Positions 61,516 to 64,000 of a DNA stretch of 64,000 nucleotides are shown here, piece after piece. The stretch lies in assembly GCF_900343025.1 (NCBI RefSeq), contig NZ_OUND01000005.1:124001-188000 (forward strand), in the 5' to 3' direction. Position 1 is the stretch's first letter, and each line of letters opens with the position of its first letter. A program made the position numbers and the translations under genes. The notes under the pieces are model-generated. The model saw nothing but the letters and a program-made list of their open reading frames with translations. It had not been told where the DNA came from and made no database searches. Source of the DNA: Arsenophonus endosymbiont of Aleurodicus floccissimus. GTDB lineage: Bacteria > Pseudomonadota > Gammaproteobacteria > Enterobacterales > Enterobacteriaceae.

Positions 61516-61790
61516 TTACAAACCAAGCCATTTAAGCCAAGCATCACGTTCTTATGCGGGACGGTTAAAGTAGGCTTCTCGGACTATGCAGTTGAATTCA
61601 GGTAGGTATATCCACGTTTCACTTACCCGTGAATTCGGTTTGTTCGGGTCTTGAAAGTCCACCATATGCAATTTTTCTCGTTTAATCATGACCCTAACGG
61701 CTTCATCTGTCTTACCGATCAACTAGGCAAACTTTTCTATCGTCACTTCGTCAACCGGATATTGCCCTGTGCCCTCATGTATTTCAGATC
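61516..61790 (-). pseudogene. cox: Cox/Apl-like phage regulator with two stop codons
   Basis: The minus strand reads PVDEVTIEKFA, TAG, LIGKTDEAVRVMIKREKLHM, VDFQDPNKPNSRVSETWIYL, PEFNCIVREAYFNRPA, TAA, ERDAWLKWLGL. This parallels P2 Cox (EFAKLIGKSTGAVRRMIDKG ... EYWVYLPAWN ... RDGWLMWLGL, from memory). Both stops replace codons in conserved positions. Cox represses the lysogeny promoter and helps excision; it lies divergent from the repressor, as in P2-like switches. No start codon is evident at the 5' end. Confidence 0.8.
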
Positions 61791-61927
61791 CTTCTAGACC
61801 GCTGTAGACCGTTCCTGACCCTTCAAATCATCAAAATAGTGCTTGAATCTGTTATGCTTAACACTGAGGTGCATTTGCTGCAATTTGCCGAAGCTCGATC
61901 GAATTTGGCAGCATTTGTCTATGTATA

Positions 61928-61949
61928 AAAATCCTCAATTGAGGATTTT
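61928..61949. promoter_or_regulatory. 22-bp perfect palindrome, candidate operator of the genetic switch
   Basis: Perfect palindrome with arm AAAATCCTCAA, located between the Cox-like gene (minus) and the repressor gene (plus), 29 bases before the repressor ATG. Symmetry and position fit an operator for the HTH repressor. The trailing T run also makes a terminator possible, but the gene order argues for an operator. Confidence 0.6.
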
Positions 61950-61977
61950 TATTAATCATAGTCGTCTGGAGAAGATT

Positions 61978-62339
61978 ATGTCCAGTGAATATGGAGAAAA
62001 ACTGAGAAAAATTTGTCGAGCAGAAAGACTAACTCAACCAGAGTTTTCTCAATTAACAGGTGTAAGCCTTGGTGCTATAAGAAATTATGAAACAGGACAG
62101 CGAGATGTTGGATTGAGTGTTATTGATAAAATAGTCAAACATTCTAGATTTGGGAAATATACTATGTGGCTAATGAGAGGTGAAGCTAACCCCGAAGCCG
62201 GACAAGTCGAACCGGCTTTCTCTCTCAGTGGCTCAGAGATCTCGGAGAAGAAAGATCAAAAAAAATCCTTCCATACGAAGGTAAATGGCTGCTAGCGCTA
62301 TATGATTTCTGGATGATCGCAGAAAGAATAGTGATATAA
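61978..62339 (+). pseudogene. CI-type phage repressor with N-terminal HTH, frameshifted near its end
   Basis: Start ATG 61978 after CTGGAGAAG (MSSEYGEKLRKICRAERLTQ). HTH: PEFSQLTGVSLGAIRNYETG then LSVIDKIVKHSRFGKYTMWL with MRGEANPEAGQVEPAFSL. The nominal frame stops at 62295. Shifting in the A6 run near 62259 continues ILPYEGKWLLALYDFWMIAE to TAA 62337, more in line with a complete short repressor of this type. The N-terminal DNA-binding domain is intact, so it may still bind the palindrome at 61928. Confidence 0.78.
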
Positions 62340-62457
62340 CTAGCTAGAAAATCAGAATAGTTTCTGCTGAAAAAAATAGTCAAACATATAAATAATGTAT
62401 TCTTTTATTTAAAAATTTACCTATTAGCTAGAGGTAGAGGCAAGCTAGCTTCTTGCC

Positions 62458-63046
62458 TCATAGTTTATCTAGTTCACTATCTGAAAGACCAGTGGCAATC
62501 TTTATCAGATTTCGCTCTGCGCCGTTGACTAATAACTGTTGTGCAATTTTACGAGAAGCGGCTTTCTCGCCCTGCTGCAATCCCTCATTAACCCGATCTT
62601 GTCGACCTAGCTGGTAACCTTCCTGCTTGCCTAGTTGGATGCCTCTAGCCTCGCCTTTAGCCTCTAATTGCTCTGCAATCGTCATAAAATCCCTCCCGGT
62701 AAGTCGGTGCTTTTTCCGCAAGGGTACGTATGAATCCCTCGCCGTCAATCGTGTTTCCTGCTTTAGCTATATAATATAATAAGCTCTTGCATTGTTCTTT
62801 GGAATACTGCCATTTTTCTATTAGATTAGCTAACTCTACGGCAAGTTCCAACATATCTCGCGTTCGGATGTGCTTTTGTACCAGTTGCAGGAGAGCTACT
62901 CGGCGGTGCGTCAGGATCTTCTCATCCGGTATCGTTGTGATATCAACCAGCGGGAACGCTTGTCTATAGACTGATTCTGCCAGTTCAGGGTCAGCAAAGC
63001 AATCAAACCATTGGGTAGTGTACGGATAGGGTGATGTGGTGCCGTG
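62458..63046 (-). pseudogene. Rpn-family nuclease (transposase_31), 3' exon, frameshifted
   Basis: Directly after the intron 3' end: HGTTSPYPYTTQWFDCFADP, LVDITTIPDEKILTHRRVAL, LQLVQKHIRTRDMLELAVEL, then a one-base shift near 62700 (LAEKAPTYREGF) into MTIAEQLEAKGEARGIQLGK and QEGYQLGRQDRVNEG, ending LSDSELDKL at 62458. The family is recombination-promoting PD-(D/E)xK nucleases, with the Gly/Glu/Arg-rich repeat near the C-terminus. It continues from the exon at 63859-64000. Confidence 0.88.
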
Positions 63047-63087
63047 GTCGGGTAGCAGCAGCCCATTTCTGGGCCGACGCCCCCTAA

Positions 63088-63121
63088 GAACCGTACGTGC
63101 GAGTTTCCCCGCATACTTCTC
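63088..63121 (-). ncRNA. Group II intron domain V with altered base
   Basis: Thirty-four bases on the minus strand: GAGAAGTATGCGGGGAAACT then CGCACGTACGGTTC. The hairpin of domain V is clear, but the lower stem reads GAGAAG where the related introns I recall read GAGCCG, changing the catalytic AGC triad to AGA and unpairing two positions opposite CGGTTC. This predicts impaired splicing. Confidence 0.7.
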
Positions 63122-63149
63122 AAGCATGAAGAAAGGCTATCAGATACTG

Positions 63150-63291
63150 ATAACCCAGCGGTGGTTCGACTATGGAGTTGCACCGCCTTCACAATTCTCA
63201 CTTGTATCTTTCGAACCTGCATCTCAATTTGTCGCCAATTGATACTGGCCCAGGTTACTTGGTCCTCAGGAGCGCTAATGACATCGGTCAT
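63150..63291 (-). pseudogene. N-terminal remnant of the intron-encoded reverse transcriptase/maturase
   Basis: ATG 63291: MTDVISAPEDQVTWASINWR then QIEMQVRKIQVRIVKAVQLH, the RT-0 region of bacterial group II intron proteins (WxxIxWxxxxxxVxxLQxRIxKA). Directly after it the sequence runs into domain V/VI, so the RT, maturase and any endonuclease domains are deleted. Confidence 0.75.
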
Positions 63292-63858
63292 TTCTATTCG
63301 TCTTCCTGATAAAGAAAGTGAACAAGGTCCTTGTGATTTCACACCATCTGGAAGTCAGCCCCGTTACCGGTAACAAAGTGAATCTGTTTATCCTGCCCAT
63401 TACAGGTACGCCTTCGCTTTTTCCAGACTCCTTTACCCTGCCTTTAATCAAGGCAATGGCTTACCCAGTTCCGCTTGCTTGCCATCAGTAACTTAGGTTG
63501 CTCCTCTTCACCGTTGGATGATTGTCCGCGCTAACGCATTCTACAAACGTTAGACCTTCCACATACCTTTTGGTCACAGCCTATCAGCATCTTTGGCTAT
63601 TTCGCTGCTCACGATGATTACGCAGAACTTCGCTTACGCTAACCTTATTACTTCACCTATCCCTCTCGCCGCATGATGCTTGCAGTCTTCAGTTCTCTTT
63701 GCAGAGGCGCCTTATGTTTTCACTAGAGGTACATTGTGCCAAGCGCTTCACACCTAGCTGTTTCCGGCTACGCATGGCCTGGGGTAGGTGCAGGTGACGG
63801 AACACCTGGCTGTATCTTCTTGTACAGCAGACATAACAAGCGACTTTTCTGGTCGCAC

Positions 63859-64000
63859 ATAGAATAACAGCGGGATCAAGACAGGCAAAGAGTCATTGCC
63901 TTGTTCAAGGTGCAGCTGTATGGCTGCTACACTGTACCGTAGAAGCCTGAATGCCATTAGCTTTTCAGGACGGCTCTGGTGCTCGACTACTGTATATATA
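63859..64000 (-). pseudogene. Rpn-family nuclease, 5' exon, continues beyond the window
   Basis: Reads [20 protein letters not shown] then [20 protein letters not shown] and LIPLLFY up to the intron at 63858. VVEHQS...MAFRLLRYS is the conserved catalytic stretch of Rpn (transposase_31) proteins. The start lies beyond the right edge. Same gene as 62458-63046. Confidence 0.88.

Larger units (their letters stand above)
63047..63858 (-). mobile_element. Group II intron, truncated, inserted in the Rpn nuclease gene
   Basis: Minus strand. The 5' boundary at 63858 begins GTGCGACC (consensus GUGYG) and the 3' boundary at 63047 ends CTACCCGAC. Removing the 812 bases joins LFY to HGTTSPYP in frame, exactly as in Rpn proteins. 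Domain V is at 63088-63121 (GGGGAAACTCGCACGTACGG region). An intact ribozyme plus reverse transcriptase would be about 2-2.5 kb. Here the coding part is reduced to the RT N-terminus (about 63150-63291), so it can no longer move by itself. Confidence 0.9.

Noticed and set aside
1-64000. Genome-wide UGA-to-Trp recoding
   Set aside because: TGA also replaces Gly (sctS 4623) and Arg (AntB-like), intact genes use TGG for Trp and end in TGA at expected positions, and TAA/TAG lesions are equally common. AT-biased mutation explains the cases.

Overview
The window looks like a decaying piece of the genome of a host-associated gammaproteobacterium, most likely an insect symbiont of the Arsenophonus type. 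The reasons are a strongly AT-rich backbone, a SPI-1/Inv-Mxi-Spa type III secretion system (T3SS) eroded by nonsense codons and frameshifts, a degraded enterobacterial prophage, a MrpJ-like regulator and long simple tandem repeats. The organism is inferred; no rRNA or housekeeping gene is present to settle it.

Bases 1-18,000 (+ strand) hold the T3SS in the order sctV-invB-spaN-sctQ-R-S-T-U-sicA-sipB-sipC-sipD-(unknown)-iacP-sctD-F-I-J-K-L-(mxiL/orgC position)-lipoprotein. Only sctR, sicA, iacP, sctI and the lipoprotein are open throughout. The ATPase and stalk genes (invC, invI) that should lie between invB and spaN are gone, so the island cannot build a working injectisome alone. Two striking repeats follow: 17 copies of a 9-bp unit inside the signal peptide of the lipoprotein, and 36 copies of a 7-bp unit upstream of an XRE regulator. 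Bases 18,878-22,556 carry broken effector-like genes, one resembling the SopA/NleL HECT-like E3 ubiquitin ligases.

A tRNA-Phe 3' fragment at 22,609 marks an integration site. From there to about 62,340 lies a GC-richer prophage, mostly on the minus strand, of SfV/ST64B-like build: lambda/HK97-type packaging and head (HNH, TerS, TerL, portal, ClpP-type protease, capsid) with a Mu-type contractile tail (sheath, tube, tape measure, gp43-gp48 homologues). Next to the integrase is a DNA invertase with two hix-like crossover sites flanking alternative tail-fibre ends. Lysis genes (endolysin, holin, Rz/Rz1), a run of six antirepressor/Rha/KilA-N-type genes, O/P replication remnants, RusA, a YqaJ exonuclease, a Cox-like regulator and a CI-like repressor fill 45-62 kb. 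Nearly every long phage gene is frameshifted, so the prophage is dead as sequenced; tail fibre, tail tube, Rz/Rz1, Rha, RusA, exonuclease and several small genes stay open.

The right end (62,458-64,000, minus strand) is an Rpn-family nuclease gene split by an 812-bp group II intron that has lost most of its reverse transcriptase and has altered bases at the base of domain V.
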